Assembly: GCA_963726775.1 (NCBI GenBank)
Contig: CAVSDL010000012.1
Span: 62,001-126,000, forward strand
Direction of reading: 5' to 3'
DNA from: CAIWHR01 sp963726775
GTDB lineage: Bacteria > Pseudomonadota > Gammaproteobacteria > Burkholderiales > Casimicrobiaceae
Length of the DNA stretch: 64,000 bases
Below, piece after piece: positions 45,913-53,544 of this stretch. How positions within the stretch are numbered: position 1 is the first letter of the stretch; each line of letters begins with the position of its first letter. The notes under the pieces were generated by a model that worked only from the letters and a program-made list of their open reading frames with translations, did not search any database and was not told where the DNA came from. The position numbers and the translations under genes were made by a program.

Positions 45913-47208
45913 TCAGGCGGCCTGCTTTTTCGCCTTGATCTTGGCGACTTCCTCGTCCCACCCGTCCATCCGCACATATGGATTGGTGCGCGGGGCGGCG
46001 ACCATGTTCGGGTCGACGTCGATGCCGAGTGCATCGAGGAAATTGACGATGCCGATGCGCTCGATCATCTCGCCCGTGCGCTCGTGCTCGAGCGCGTTCT
46101 CCGCGAAAAAGTCGATGATCTGGTGCCCGAGTTCAACCAGTTTTTCGCGGTCCTCGTCGGTCGCGAGCTTCATGAATGGCACGACGACGGTCCCCATCAG
46201 GTCGCCGATCTTCAGCGTGCGCTTGCCGCCGACCAGGATCGTCGCGCCCTTGTCCTTGCCGGGAGCGAGCGCGCCGGTCATCACGTTGATGCAGTGCATG
46301 CAGCGCACGCAGTCGCGGTTCTCGATCTCGAGGGCGTGCGTGTCGCTCAGCGCCACGGCCGACACCGAAGCGCCAGGCTTGAGGTCCTTGATCTCCTTCA
46401 GCTGAATTGCCTTTGTCGGGCAGCGTGCGACGACGTCATTCACGAGCTCGTTCATGCCGTGCTTGGCAAACCACTTCTTCGCCAGCGCGTCATCGGTGCG
46501 GATGTTGTCGCGCCAGGTTCCGATGATCGCCATGTCGGCGCGCTGGATCGAGTTCATGCAGTCGTTCGGGCAACCCGAGAACTTGAACTTGAACTTGTAC
46601 GGCAGCGACGGGCGGTGAATGTCATCGAGGAAGCTGTTGATGACAGTGCGGTGCGCCGTGGCTTCGTCGTAGCACGACTGTTCGCAGCGCGCGGCGCCGA
46701 CACACGACATCGACGTGCGCACCGCCGGGCCGGCGCCGCCCAGGTCGAAGCCGAGTTCGTTGATCGCGTCGAACGCCGGCTGGACGTTCTCGCTGGTCAC
46801 GCCCTGGAACATGATGTCGCCCGACTGGCCGTGGAACGCGATGAGGCCGGAGCCGTGCTTCTCCCAGATGTCGGCCATCTTGCGCAGCACGTCGGTGTTG
46901 TAGTGCATGCCGGCAGGGGGCATCACGCGCAGCGTGTGAAACTCCGCCGCCGCGGGGAACAGCGGCTTGTTGTCGGCGTCCTTCGCTTCGGTAAAGCGCG
47001 GGATCACGCCGCCGCCATAGCCGAAGACGCCGACGGTGCCGCCCTTCCAGTAGCCCTTGCGCGTCTTGTACGAATGCTCGAGCTGGCCCAGCAGATCGAC
47101 GACGTAATCCTTGTCCTGCGCGAGGCGCTTCAATCCCGTGACGAAGCTAGGCCACGGCCCGCCTTCCAGCTGGTCGAGCATGGGGGTCGGATACATCGCT
47201 TTGGCCAT
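45913..47208 (-). CDS. dsrA: Dissimilatory sulfite reductase alpha subunit (reverse type)
   Basis: 431 aa. Siroheme-[4Fe-4S] ligands lie in SCVGAARCEQSCYDE and FSGCPNDCMNS; a ferredoxin insert with NRDCVRCMHCINVMTGA follows. First gene of dsrABEFHCMKLJOPNR, the same order as in Allochromatium vinosum up to dsrR. dsrS is absent. Confidence 0.97.
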   Translation of the reverse strand: MAKAMYPTPMLDQLEGGPWPSFVTGLKRLAQDKDYVVDLLGQLEHSYKTRKGYWKGGTVGVFGYGGGVIPRFTEAKDADNKPLFPAAAEFHTLRVMPPAGMHYNTDVLRKMADIWEKHGSGLIAFHGQSGDIMFQGVTSENVQPAFDAINELGFDLGGAGPAVRTSMSCVGAARCEQSCYDEATAHRTVINSFLDDIHRPSLPYKFKFKFSGCPNDCMNSIQRADMAIIGTWRDNIRTDDALAKKWFAKHGMNELVNDVVARCPTKAIQLKEIKDLKPGASVSAVALSDTHALEIENRDCVRCMHCINVMTGALAPGKDKGATILVGGKRTLKIGDLMGTVVVPFMKLATDEDREKLVELGHQIIDFFAENALEHERTGEMIERIGIVNFLDALGIDVDPNMVAAPRTNPYVRMDGWDEEVAKIKAKKQAA

Positions 47209-47479
47209 GAAATTCCTCCTCTTGACGGGGGCGGCAACGAGCGAAGAGCCGCGCTACAGAAAGTGCTCGTACTTCCTTTGCCTGCGTCGTACCGATCCGC
47301 GAGTCGTGGCCCGCATCCGCGCGCGCGCCATGGCTTGCGGTACGCGCCACGGATGTGCCGCAAATACTAAGGCGGGCGGATGCGCCGGCGCCATCACTCC
47401 GCCCGGTTACCTTGAATAAGCCCGATGGCGTGCCAGGGAAATCACCCAGAGGGAGTATTGGCCATAGCTCCCCGTGGCT
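47209..47479. promoter_or_regulatory. Upstream region of dsrA with a perfect inverted repeat
   Basis: About 270 bp separate dsrA from the plus-strand genes. CCATAGC (47462-47468) and GCTATGG (47477-47483) form a perfect 7-bp inverted repeat with an 8-bp spacer, a likely operator between two divergent sulfur operons. A minus-strand TACTCCC (47457-47451) is a weak match to the heptamer seen before soe and qmo. No convincing -35/-10 pair was found. Confidence 0.4.
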
Positions 47480-47659
47480 ATGGACTTCGCAATCGAAAAT
47501 CTCGCTCAATAGGCGGTCATCTTGGGGATGTTCGTCCAAGGCATGCGGGCGCGCGACACCGAGGGCGCAATCGGGAAAAATGTCCTGCGCAAGCGGGTGT
47601 TCGGCACGCCGGAAGCCGTGTTCGAGAAGATGCTGATGAAGGCGAAGCGCATCGCGTAG
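47480..47659 (+). pseudogene. Small reading frame with an in-frame amber stop
   Basis: From ATG 47480 the frame reads MDFAIENLAQ, then TAG at 47510-47512, then continues in the same frame as AVILGMFVQGMRARDTEGA and KNVLRKRVFGTPEAVFEKM to a TAG at 47657. Both halves have G/C-rich third positions like real genes here. The whole would be a 59-residue protein, first in the plus-strand cluster. Translation could restart at ATG 47528, giving 43 aa. A single change (such as TGG to TAG) would explain the stop. No family was recognised. Confidence 0.4.
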
Positions 47660-47779
47660 ATCGCGCCCCGACCCCGGTCCGCATCGCCGCGAGGCGGCCG
47701 CCTCGACCGGTGGGGGAGGTGATTGGAGCCCGGAATCGGCGGACCGGCGAAAGCTGCTTTCGAGAGACATCGAGCCCGC

Positions 47780-48004
47780 ATGCACATCAGCCCGCTGGAA
47801 CGGTTCAAGGTGCCCCTCGGGGGGCAGGAAATCGAGCTGCAGGAAATCGTCCACGATGCCGGGGGCATGGCCCTGCTGCGCGTGCGTATCCGCGAACGGA
47901 CCCGGTTCACGATCTTCGACATCGATCCCGCGACGGCCCGCGCATGGGGGGAGGCGATGGCGCGCTGGGCGGCGACGCAATCCGACGGCGATGCCGGTTC
48001 GTGA
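47780..48004 (+). CDS. Small conserved-looking protein of the accessory sulfur cluster
   Basis: 74 aa from ATG 47780 (MHISPLERFKVPLGGQEIEL ... ARAWGEAMARWAATQSDG); an upstream TTG at 47723 with GGAGGT would add 19 residues. Soluble, with beta-rich LLRVRIRERTRFTIFDIDP. It resembles short proteins of unknown function (possibly DUF6967) found near sulfur-oxidation genes, but this is from memory and not tested. 37 bp before the Cas6-like gene. Confidence 0.55.
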   Translation: MHISPLERFKVPLGGQEIELQEIVHDAGGMALLRVRIRERTRFTIFDIDPATARAWGEAMARWAATQSDGDAGS

Positions 48005-48041
48005 CCATCCCGCGGCCCGCGGCGAACGAGCCGGAGCGCGA

Positions 48042-48647
48042 ATGACGGCGCCCGACCCCGCGGTTGCGGACGTCGTGTTCGACGTCGCGGGGACCCTCCT
48101 GCCTGCGGACAATGCATGGCCGTTGCTGCAGGAGATCGAGCGCCGACTGCCGTGGCTGGAAAGCGAAGTTCAGGCCGGTGTTCACCCGCTGCGCGCGGCG
48201 CCGACGTCGAATGGCCTGGTGCTTCTCGCGCAGCGCGCAAAACTCGTGCTGCGAATGCCGGAGACGCGCCTCGAGGAATGCCGCACGCTGGAGGACGCCT
48301 TGCTCGATATCGCAGGCCGCGCGCTGCGCGTCGGCGCGGGAAGACCCCGCGGCCTGCGACCCAGCGCCACATTGCATGCGCACCGGGTGGCTGCGGACAC
48401 CGATGACAATGGGGAATTCGAATGCGCGGTGGGAGAGCTGTTGCGCGCGCTGGAAATCGATTGCGAATACATTTCGGGAGGGCGTCGGACCGGGCGCGCG
48501 GGTGGGCGGACGATCAGCGGCTTTGCGCTGGCGCTGCACGATCTTCGCCCGGCCGATTCGCTGCACATCCAGGCGGTCGGAATCGGCAGTGATCGGCCGC
48601 TCGGTTGGGGAATATTCGTTCCCGCCAAGGAGATTGCGGCGGCATGA
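48042..48647 (+). CDS. Cas6/Cmx6-like protein without a CRISPR locus
   Basis: 201 aa. Sequence segments match what is annotated as type I-MYXAN Cas6/Cmx6: VVFDVAGTLLPADNAWPLLQ, VQAGVHPLRA, ALRVGAGRPRGLRPSATLHA, GFALALHDLRPADSLHIQAV. The C-terminus carries a glycine-rich loop, GSDRPLGWGIFVPAKEI, as in Cas6 ferredoxin-fold endoribonucleases. No CRISPR repeats or other cas genes are in the window. Instead it is flanked by a DsrC-like gene and tusA-type genes. It may bind RNA or have lost nuclease function; its role in sulfur metabolism is unknown. Confidence 0.75.
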   Translation: MTAPDPAVADVVFDVAGTLLPADNAWPLLQEIERRLPWLESEVQAGVHPLRAAPTSNGLVLLAQRAKLVLRMPETRLEECRTLEDALLDIAGRALRVGAGRPRGLRPSATLHAHRVAADTDDNGEFECAVGELLRALEIDCEYISGGRRTGRAGGRTISGFALALHDLRPADSLHIQAVGIGSDRPLGWGIFVPAKEIAAA

Positions 48648-48699
48648 TGCCGCGCGGCGCGCGGGAATTCATGATGGCGATTGCAGGCGGAGGCGGGTG

Positions 48700-49029
48700 A
48701 TGGGCTACAACGTGGAGGGTGCGGACCTCGCGACGGACACCGAGGGCTATCTGCTCGAACCCGACTACCGTGACGAAACAGTGGTCGTGATTGCGGCCGC
48801 GGAAGGCATCGAGCTGACCGATGCCCACTGGGAAGTCATTCGTTTCCTGCGCGACGAATTCCAGGCCAACGGGCATTCCCCCAACTTCCGCAACCTGGTG
48901 AAGAGTTTCCAGGCGATTCGCCCGGACGCGGACAGCAAGTACCTGTACGACCTGTTTCCGGTCGGCCCGGCGAAACAGGGCGCGAAAATTGCCGGCCTGC
49001 CCCAGCCCTTCGGCAAGGGAGGATACTGA
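48700..49029 (+). CDS. DsrC/TusE-family paralogue lacking both redox cysteines
   Basis: 109 aa. Shares the DsrC core (DAHWEVIRFLRDEFQANGHS, KYLYDLFPVGPAKQ) but the two arm cysteines are replaced: A95 and K106 (AKIAGLPQPFGKGGY) stand where DsrC has C99 and C110. It cannot form the DsrC trisulfide. Such proteins have been called RspA-like and suggested to be regulatory. It follows the Cas6-like gene by 52 bp and precedes the double TusA by 48 bp. Confidence 0.85.
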   Translation: MGYNVEGADLATDTEGYLLEPDYRDETVVVIAAAEGIELTDAHWEVIRFLRDEFQANGHSPNFRNLVKSFQAIRPDADSKYLYDLFPVGPAKQGAKIAGLPQPFGKGGY

Positions 49030-49077
49030 GACAGGAACGCGGTGGCCGCGCGAGCCGACGACCGCAGGAGACCGACG

Positions 49078-49566
49078 ATGACGGATGACCCTCCCCTCAA
49101 ACCCACGGTGACGCTCGACATGCGCGGCACGAGCTGTCCTGCTCCGCTGCTCGGCGCGAAAAAAATCGTCGACGACCTGCTGCCGGGCCAGATCGTCCTC
49201 CTGTACTCCGATTGTCCCGGCACGCAGGACGACCTCTTCGCGTGGACCAGGTACACGGACAACCATATCGCGCGCACCGAACGCCTTGCCGACGGCGGCC
49301 ATGCCTATTTCATCCGCCGCGGGCGTACCCGCCACTTGACGCCCAACGCGGTGCTCGACCTCCGCGGTGTGCTTTGTCCCGGCCCGCTGGTCGAGGCGAA
49401 GCGGCTGCTCAACAGCATGCGACCGGGCGAAACGCTGAAGCTCGTCAGTAACTGCCCCGGAATCAGCGACGACGTCACCGACTGGGTCAGGGCGACGGGC
49501 TTCCAGCTGCTGGAAACCGACGAGGTCGGCCCGGGCGAATACGAGTTCTACGTGGGCAAGGCGTAG
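49078..49566 (+). CDS. Double TusA (two fused sulfur-carrier domains)
   Basis: 162 aa with two TusA domains. The first, TLDMRGTSCPAPLLGAKKIV, and the second, LDLRGVLCPGPLVEAKRLL, each keep the catalytic Cys in the CPxP motif. Each is followed by the second TusA strand pattern (LLYSDCPGTQDDL, LVSNCPGISDDV). Single-domain TusA is the norm; this fusion could pass persulfide sulfur between its own halves. ATG at 49078 with GGAG upstream. Confidence 0.88.
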   Translation: MTDDPPLKPTVTLDMRGTSCPAPLLGAKKIVDDLLPGQIVLLYSDCPGTQDDLFAWTRYTDNHIARTERLADGGHAYFIRRGRTRHLTPNAVLDLRGVLCPGPLVEAKRLLNSMRPGETLKLVSNCPGISDDVTDWVRATGFQLLETDEVGPGEYEFYVGKA

Positions 49567-49573
49567 CCGGCCG

Positions 49574-50176
49574 ATGCGCATCAAGAGCCACTGGTTCAAA
49601 CCTGGAACGGTCAAATCGCCGCAGGAGATCGCCGGCGCGGCCGCGTTCATCGCCTGGCGGATCGCCCAGAACGCGCTCAAGACGATGCGCGTGGCGCGTT
49701 TCGAGCTCGCGCCGGGTCCGCAGTATTTTGCGTTCCTGCGCGAAATGCTGGTCTTCCTCGTCCTCGGGGCCGATCGGATGGCCCACCGCCGCGGCGACGA
49801 GGCGTGGCGGGTCGCATTCACGACGGCAGTGGCCAATCGCGCAGGGGAAATCCTGGCCGGGAACGAATCCGATCTTCTCGGTGTCGGCGCTGCCGGTGAC
49901 ATCAAGCGGGACTTCATCGCGCTCGTGAACACCTGCGCAACGCATTGCGCGGTTTTCGACTGGACCGAAGAGGGGCCGGCGTACGATTTCCTGCGTTATC
50001 TTGGCCACCGCATCGCCGAGGTCATGGATCCACTGGACCGGACATGGGCGATTTCGCAGATCATCGATGTCCAGGGTCCCGAGGCAGCCGCGGATCTGCG
50101 CCGCGGCATGACGGGATTGCTCGATACCAGCCCCGACCGACGTGCAAGGAGTGCCCGTGCCGCCACCGGCGAGTGA
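49574..50176 (+). CDS. Hypothetical protein conserved near sulfur genes
   Basis: 200 aa, mostly helical (EIAGAAAFIAWRIAQNALKT, YFAFLREMLVFLVLGADRMA, FLRYLGHRIAEVMDP). No domain was named. 7 bp after the double TusA and overlapping the dioxygenase gene by 20 bp, so clearly in the operon. The family seems to recur in sulfur oxidisers but no function is known to me. Confidence 0.65.
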   Translation: MRIKSHWFKPGTVKSPQEIAGAAAFIAWRIAQNALKTMRVARFELAPGPQYFAFLREMLVFLVLGADRMAHRRGDEAWRVAFTTAVANRAGEILAGNESDLLGVGAAGDIKRDFIALVNTCATHCAVFDWTEEGPAYDFLRYLGHRIAEVMDPLDRTWAISQIIDVQGPEAAADLRRGMTGLLDTSPDRRARSARAATGE

Positions 50177-51098
50177 TGCGATCGCGGCAGTGCGCGAGGC
50201 CGTCGTCCCACGCCGTCGACCCGGGCCGTTCGACCTCGCAGCGGCGGACGCCTACGGCGAATGGCGTGCCGCGAAACTGCGCGACTATCCGCCGCAGCTG
50301 TCGGAGCTTGTCGTCGACGTGGTTGACCCGCGCGCGCTCACGGCCGCCGAGCACGCGGCGCTCTCCGATCGCTGCCGGCGCGCCAACATGGCGGTCTACA
50401 CGAGTCTCGTGACCGAGGCCGACCGGGACTTGCCGCGCCTTCTGGGTCATCACTTCGGATTGCGTCGCCTTGACAGTAACTGGCTCGCCGACGATGACGG
50501 CATCAGCAGCGTCACGGTGAACGCCCACGGTGGACGCGCCGATTACATTCCCTACACGAACCGGCCGATCCGGTGGCACACGGACGGCTACTACAACCCG
50601 CCGCCGCAACGCATCTGGGCGATGATCCTGCATTGCGTGACGAATGCCCCGGCGGGTGGCGAGAACGCGCTGCTCGACCACGAGATCGCCTACCTGCTGC
50701 TGCGCGACGCCGATCCGGCATTCGTCGCCGCCCTGATGGAATCCGATGCGATGACGATACCGGCGCGCACGGATGACCGCGGCGTCGTGCGTGCTGCTGA
50801 AACCGGTCCCGTGTTTTTCGTCGACCCGATCTCCGGCGCGCTGCACATGCGTTACACGGCGCGCACGCGCAGCATCGTGTGGAAGGACAACCCCGCGATC
50901 CGGGCCGCGGTGTCGTTTCTCGAGCGACTGCTCGCCGGACCCTCCCCGTACGTGCACCGCCTGACGCTGCGGCCCGGGATGGGACTCGTTTGCAGCAACG
51001 TGCTGCACGACCGTTCCGGATTCACGGACGATGCCGCGCGGCCGCGGCTGCTTTTCCGCGCCCGGTACTACGATCGCATCCGGCTCGACGTGCGATGA
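50157..51098 (+). CDS. Fe(II)/2-oxoglutarate-dependent dioxygenase, TauD/TfdA family
   Basis: 313 aa. The iron-binding HxD is in RWHTDGYYN, the distal His in NVLHDRSGF, and the 2-oxoglutarate-binding Arg region in RPRLLFRARYYDR. Family members hydroxylate taurine and related molecules. A GTG at 50157 has AAGGAG 5 nt upstream and is the preferred start. Located among sulfur-carrier genes, so the substrate may be a sulfur compound, but this cannot be read from the sequence. Confidence 0.8.
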   Translation: MPPPASDAIAAVREAVVPRRRPGPFDLAAADAYGEWRAAKLRDYPPQLSELVVDVVDPRALTAAEHAALSDRCRRANMAVYTSLVTEADRDLPRLLGHHFGLRRLDSNWLADDDGISSVTVNAHGGRADYIPYTNRPIRWHTDGYYNPPPQRIWAMILHCVTNAPAGGENALLDHEIAYLLLRDADPAFVAALMESDAMTIPARTDDRGVVRAAETGPVFFVDPISGALHMRYTARTRSIVWKDNPAIRAAVSFLERLLAGPSPYVHRLTLRPGMGLVCSNVLHDRSGFTDDAARPRLLFRARYYDRIRLDVR

Positions 51099-51402
51099 CG
51101 CTGATTTGCCACGAGGCGGCGGCGGAGGCGCTGGTTGACGGTGATGGAAATCATTGCCGGGTCTTGGGTGGCGAGGGCTGTGAATCCGCAAACCGGGGCC
51201 GACAGGCCTGCCGAAGGCGATGTCAGGGCCGACGAACTCGCGGGCCATCGCTACGTCATCGACAGGGAGCGTTTCGGCGCTCGCGGCGACTCGGGCACGG
51301 CGTGTACGGTGAACACGGTCATCGGCACGCAGCGTGTGCATGCTTCGGCAGGCTACGCGCGTGATGCGCCAATGAGCAGACCTCGGCGGACGCGGGGAGC
51401 AG
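51099..51402. other. 304-bp gap without a convincing gene
   Basis: A plus-strand frame from 51135 (MTVMEIIAGSWVARAVNPQ) runs into the next gene in another frame but shows no recognisable domain or good ribosome-binding site. The gap may hold a promoter for the downstream redox gene group. No clear terminator or operator was seen. Confidence 0.3.
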
Positions 51403-52872
51403 ATGACGCAATGGGTGACGCTTTCGCGTGCAGCGCGCCTCATCGGCGTGGCGCGCGGCGAATTGCAGCGTCAGATTCGCGATGGCAGGTTGCCCGCGGT
51501 GGATGGCAAGGTATCCACCGCAGGCCTGCTTGCCCTTTATCCGGACCTGAACCTGGAAGAGTCCGGCGCCTTCGAGCGCGTCACGCGGTTGAAGGAAGAG
51601 GCCTTCGGGCGGCGTGTCCTGGAGCGGGCCCTGCCCGGACGCGAGGTGCTGGCGCAGAGACTGTTCGCCCAGAGCCAGGAACTTGCCGACGTGCGCCGGC
51701 ATCTGCAGCGCTACCACGAACTCGTCGTCGATCTGCAGAATCGCATCGATGCCGCGGCAAGCGGCCTGCCCGACGCCGGTTTGCAGGGATTGCGCACCTT
51801 TCTCGAGCGTGGACTCGCTGAAGTGCTGGCCAGCGAATCCGCCGATCCGATCGCCGTCATGGACGACATGCTCAAAGTGGTATCCGCCCACGTGACCGTC
51901 CGCCCCAGCGGTCGCGAGTTCTTCGTCGACGGACGCGACACGCTGCTGCAGGCGGGGCTGAAGGCGGGGCTCAAGCTCAACTACGGTTGCGGCAACGGCA
52001 CCTGCGGACTGTGCAAGGCACGCGTGATCGCTGGCGAGGTCACGAAGGTCATGGCCTTCGATTACCCGCTGTCGGAGGCCGAGCGGCAACAGGGCCATAC
52101 GCTGTTGTGCGCGCATTCCGCGGGATCCGGCGACATCGTGATCGAGACGCTCGAGGCGGCCGGCCCGAACGAGATTCCGGAGCAGGAGCTGACGGTGCGC
52201 ATTCGCAGCATGCAGCCGCTGGCGGCGAACACGCTGCTTCTGCATCTGCAGACGCCGCGCAGCAGCCGGTTGCGCTTCCTCGCCGGACAGAGCGTGACGC
52301 TGTTCGGAGGCGCCGGCGATATCGACGCACAACGGGTGTACCCGATCGCGAGCTGCCCCTGCGATGACCGCAATCTGCACTTTCACGTCACGCGCGACCC
52401 GGACGACGCGCTGGCCGCGATGCTTTTCGCCGGTGCGCTGCGGGCGGGCGATTCGCTTACCCTCTGGGGCCCCACCGGGGATTTCGTATTGGCGGACGGC
52501 GAGCGGCCGCTGGCCTTCGTCGCCTGCGACACCGGGTTCGCGCCGATCAAGAGCCTGATCGAGCACGCGATGGCCGTCGAGGCGACCGAGTCGATCTCGC
52601 TCGACTGGCTGGCGCTTCGGCCCGACGGGCACTATCTCGCCAACCAGTGCCGCGCGTGGGCGGCGGCCTTCGACGATTTTCGCTTCGCCGCACATGCCGG
52701 AGCCGATCCGGCGGCGGGGGCTGCGTTGCTCGTCGCGGATCTGGCTGCGGCGCTCCCGCTCCCGGAGCGCGATGTCTACGTCGCCGGGCCGGCAGCGTTC
52801 GTTGCCCGCGCGGTGGATGCGCTGCACGCCGCAGGGGTGCCGCGCGAGCGAATTTTCACCGCGGGGGCGTGA
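51403..52872 (+). CDS. HTH - [2Fe-2S] ferredoxin - flavin reductase fusion protein
   Basis: 489 aa. Residues 1-50 look like a MerR/excisionase-type winged helix (VTLSRAARLIGVARGELQRQ, IRDGRLPAVDGK). A helical region (about 60-120) follows. A plant-type ferredoxin domain (about 165-250) has the cluster ligands CGNGTCGLC and a distal LLCAHSAG. The C-terminal half is a ferredoxin-NAD(P) reductase-like domain (VYPIASCPCDD, TLWGPTGDF, ACDTGFAPIKSLIEHAM, DVYVAGP). The DNA-binding-like front joined to a redox enzyme is unusual. 4 bp before the S24-like gene. Confidence 0.8.
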   Translation: MTQWVTLSRAARLIGVARGELQRQIRDGRLPAVDGKVSTAGLLALYPDLNLEESGAFERVTRLKEEAFGRRVLERALPGREVLAQRLFAQSQELADVRRHLQRYHELVVDLQNRIDAAASGLPDAGLQGLRTFLERGLAEVLASESADPIAVMDDMLKVVSAHVTVRPSGREFFVDGRDTLLQAGLKAGLKLNYGCGNGTCGLCKARVIAGEVTKVMAFDYPLSEAERQQGHTLLCAHSAGSGDIVIETLEAAGPNEIPEQELTVRIRSMQPLAANTLLLHLQTPRSSRLRFLAGQSVTLFGGAGDIDAQRVYPIASCPCDDRNLHFHVTRDPDDALAAMLFAGALRAGDSLTLWGPTGDFVLADGERPLAFVACDTGFAPIKSLIEHAMAVEATESISLDWLALRPDGHYLANQCRAWAAAFDDFRFAAHAGADPAAGAALLVADLAAALPLPERDVYVAGPAAFVARAVDALHAAGVPRERIFTAGA

Positions 52873-52876
52873 TCCG

Positions 52877-53227
52877 ATGCCCGCGTCCAGAGTCATAGCG
52901 ATCGCCGTGGCGAGCGGCGAATGCGGCGGTGCGGAGCCGTTCGCGCTGATGGTGCTGGGCGACAGCATGGCGCCGGAGTTCGTCGAGGGCGAGGTGATCG
53001 TCGTCGAGCCGGAGGGCCTCGCCACCGATGGTTCGTACGTGGTCGCCCACGCGAACGGCGAGTGGATTTTCCGTCAACTGGTGGCCCGCGAAGACGGGTG
53101 GCGGCTGCGCGCACTGAATGCGGCGTATTCGGAAACCGCCATCGCCGACCTGTCGCCGGTTCGAGGCGTAGTGATCCAGAAGAGCCGGCCGGGCCGCCGA
53201 CGGACGCTCAAACGCTACGTCGAATGA
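52877..53227 (+). CDS. S24 (LexA/CI)-like domain protein without HTH
   Basis: 116 aa covering only the S24 peptidase-like fold: catalytic-type Ser30 in VLGDSMAPEFVEGEVIVVEP. The expected catalytic Lys is an Arg (R66, WIFRQLV), so proteolysis is doubtful. No DNA-binding domain is attached. It overlaps the next gene by 4 bp. It may be a regulatory partner of the neighbouring HTH-redox protein. Confidence 0.7.
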   Translation: MPASRVIAIAVASGECGGAEPFALMVLGDSMAPEFVEGEVIVVEPEGLATDGSYVVAHANGEWIFRQLVAREDGWRLRALNAAYSETAIADLSPVRGVVIQKSRPGRRRTLKRYVE

Positions 53228-53484
53228 CCGCGGGCCAGGACGCACTCCAGGAGCAGACCTTGCCGTATTTCGTCTACCGCGTTTTCCCGTTCCGGCGTCT
53301 CGAGAAGGTCGACGAGGCGCCGTCGTTCCGCGATGCGTCGACGCGCGCGAAGGCGCTTCGGGCGAGCGCCGACAGGGCGCCGGATTGCGCGATCAGGGTG
53401 ATCTTTGCCGCGACCGACATCGAAGCCGAGAATCTGCTTTCGGAGTCACGCGCGCCGAAACCCGGCCTCGCCGACGACGAGTAA
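53224..53484 (+). CDS. Small hypothetical protein
   Basis: 86 aa, soluble (LPYFVYRVFPFRRLEKVDEA, AIRVIFAATDIEAENLLSES). ATG overlaps the previous stop (ATGA). No family recognised. Tight coupling places it in the same unit as the S24-like gene. Confidence 0.65.
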   Translation: MTAGQDALQEQTLPYFVYRVFPFRRLEKVDEAPSFRDASTRAKALRASADRAPDCAIRVIFAATDIEAENLLSESRAPKPGLADDE

Positions 53485-53544
53485 CGCGCTGCTGCCGGCC
53501 CTCATGACCCGGCTCGGCCCTCCGCCGCATCCGAGGCAGAAGCA

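Noticed and set aside
47420..47460. Sigma54-type promoter upstream of dsrA
   Set aside because: TGGCAC is present on the minus strand but the -12 GC element at the right spacing is absent.
48042..48647. Evidence for a CRISPR-Cas locus
   Set aside because: No repeat-spacer array and no other cas gene was seen anywhere in the window, so the Cas6-like gene is treated as an orphan.
51135..51821. Plus-strand frame in the gap before the redox fusion gene
   Set aside because: No ribosome-binding site or domain, and it runs on in the wrong frame over a well-supported gene.
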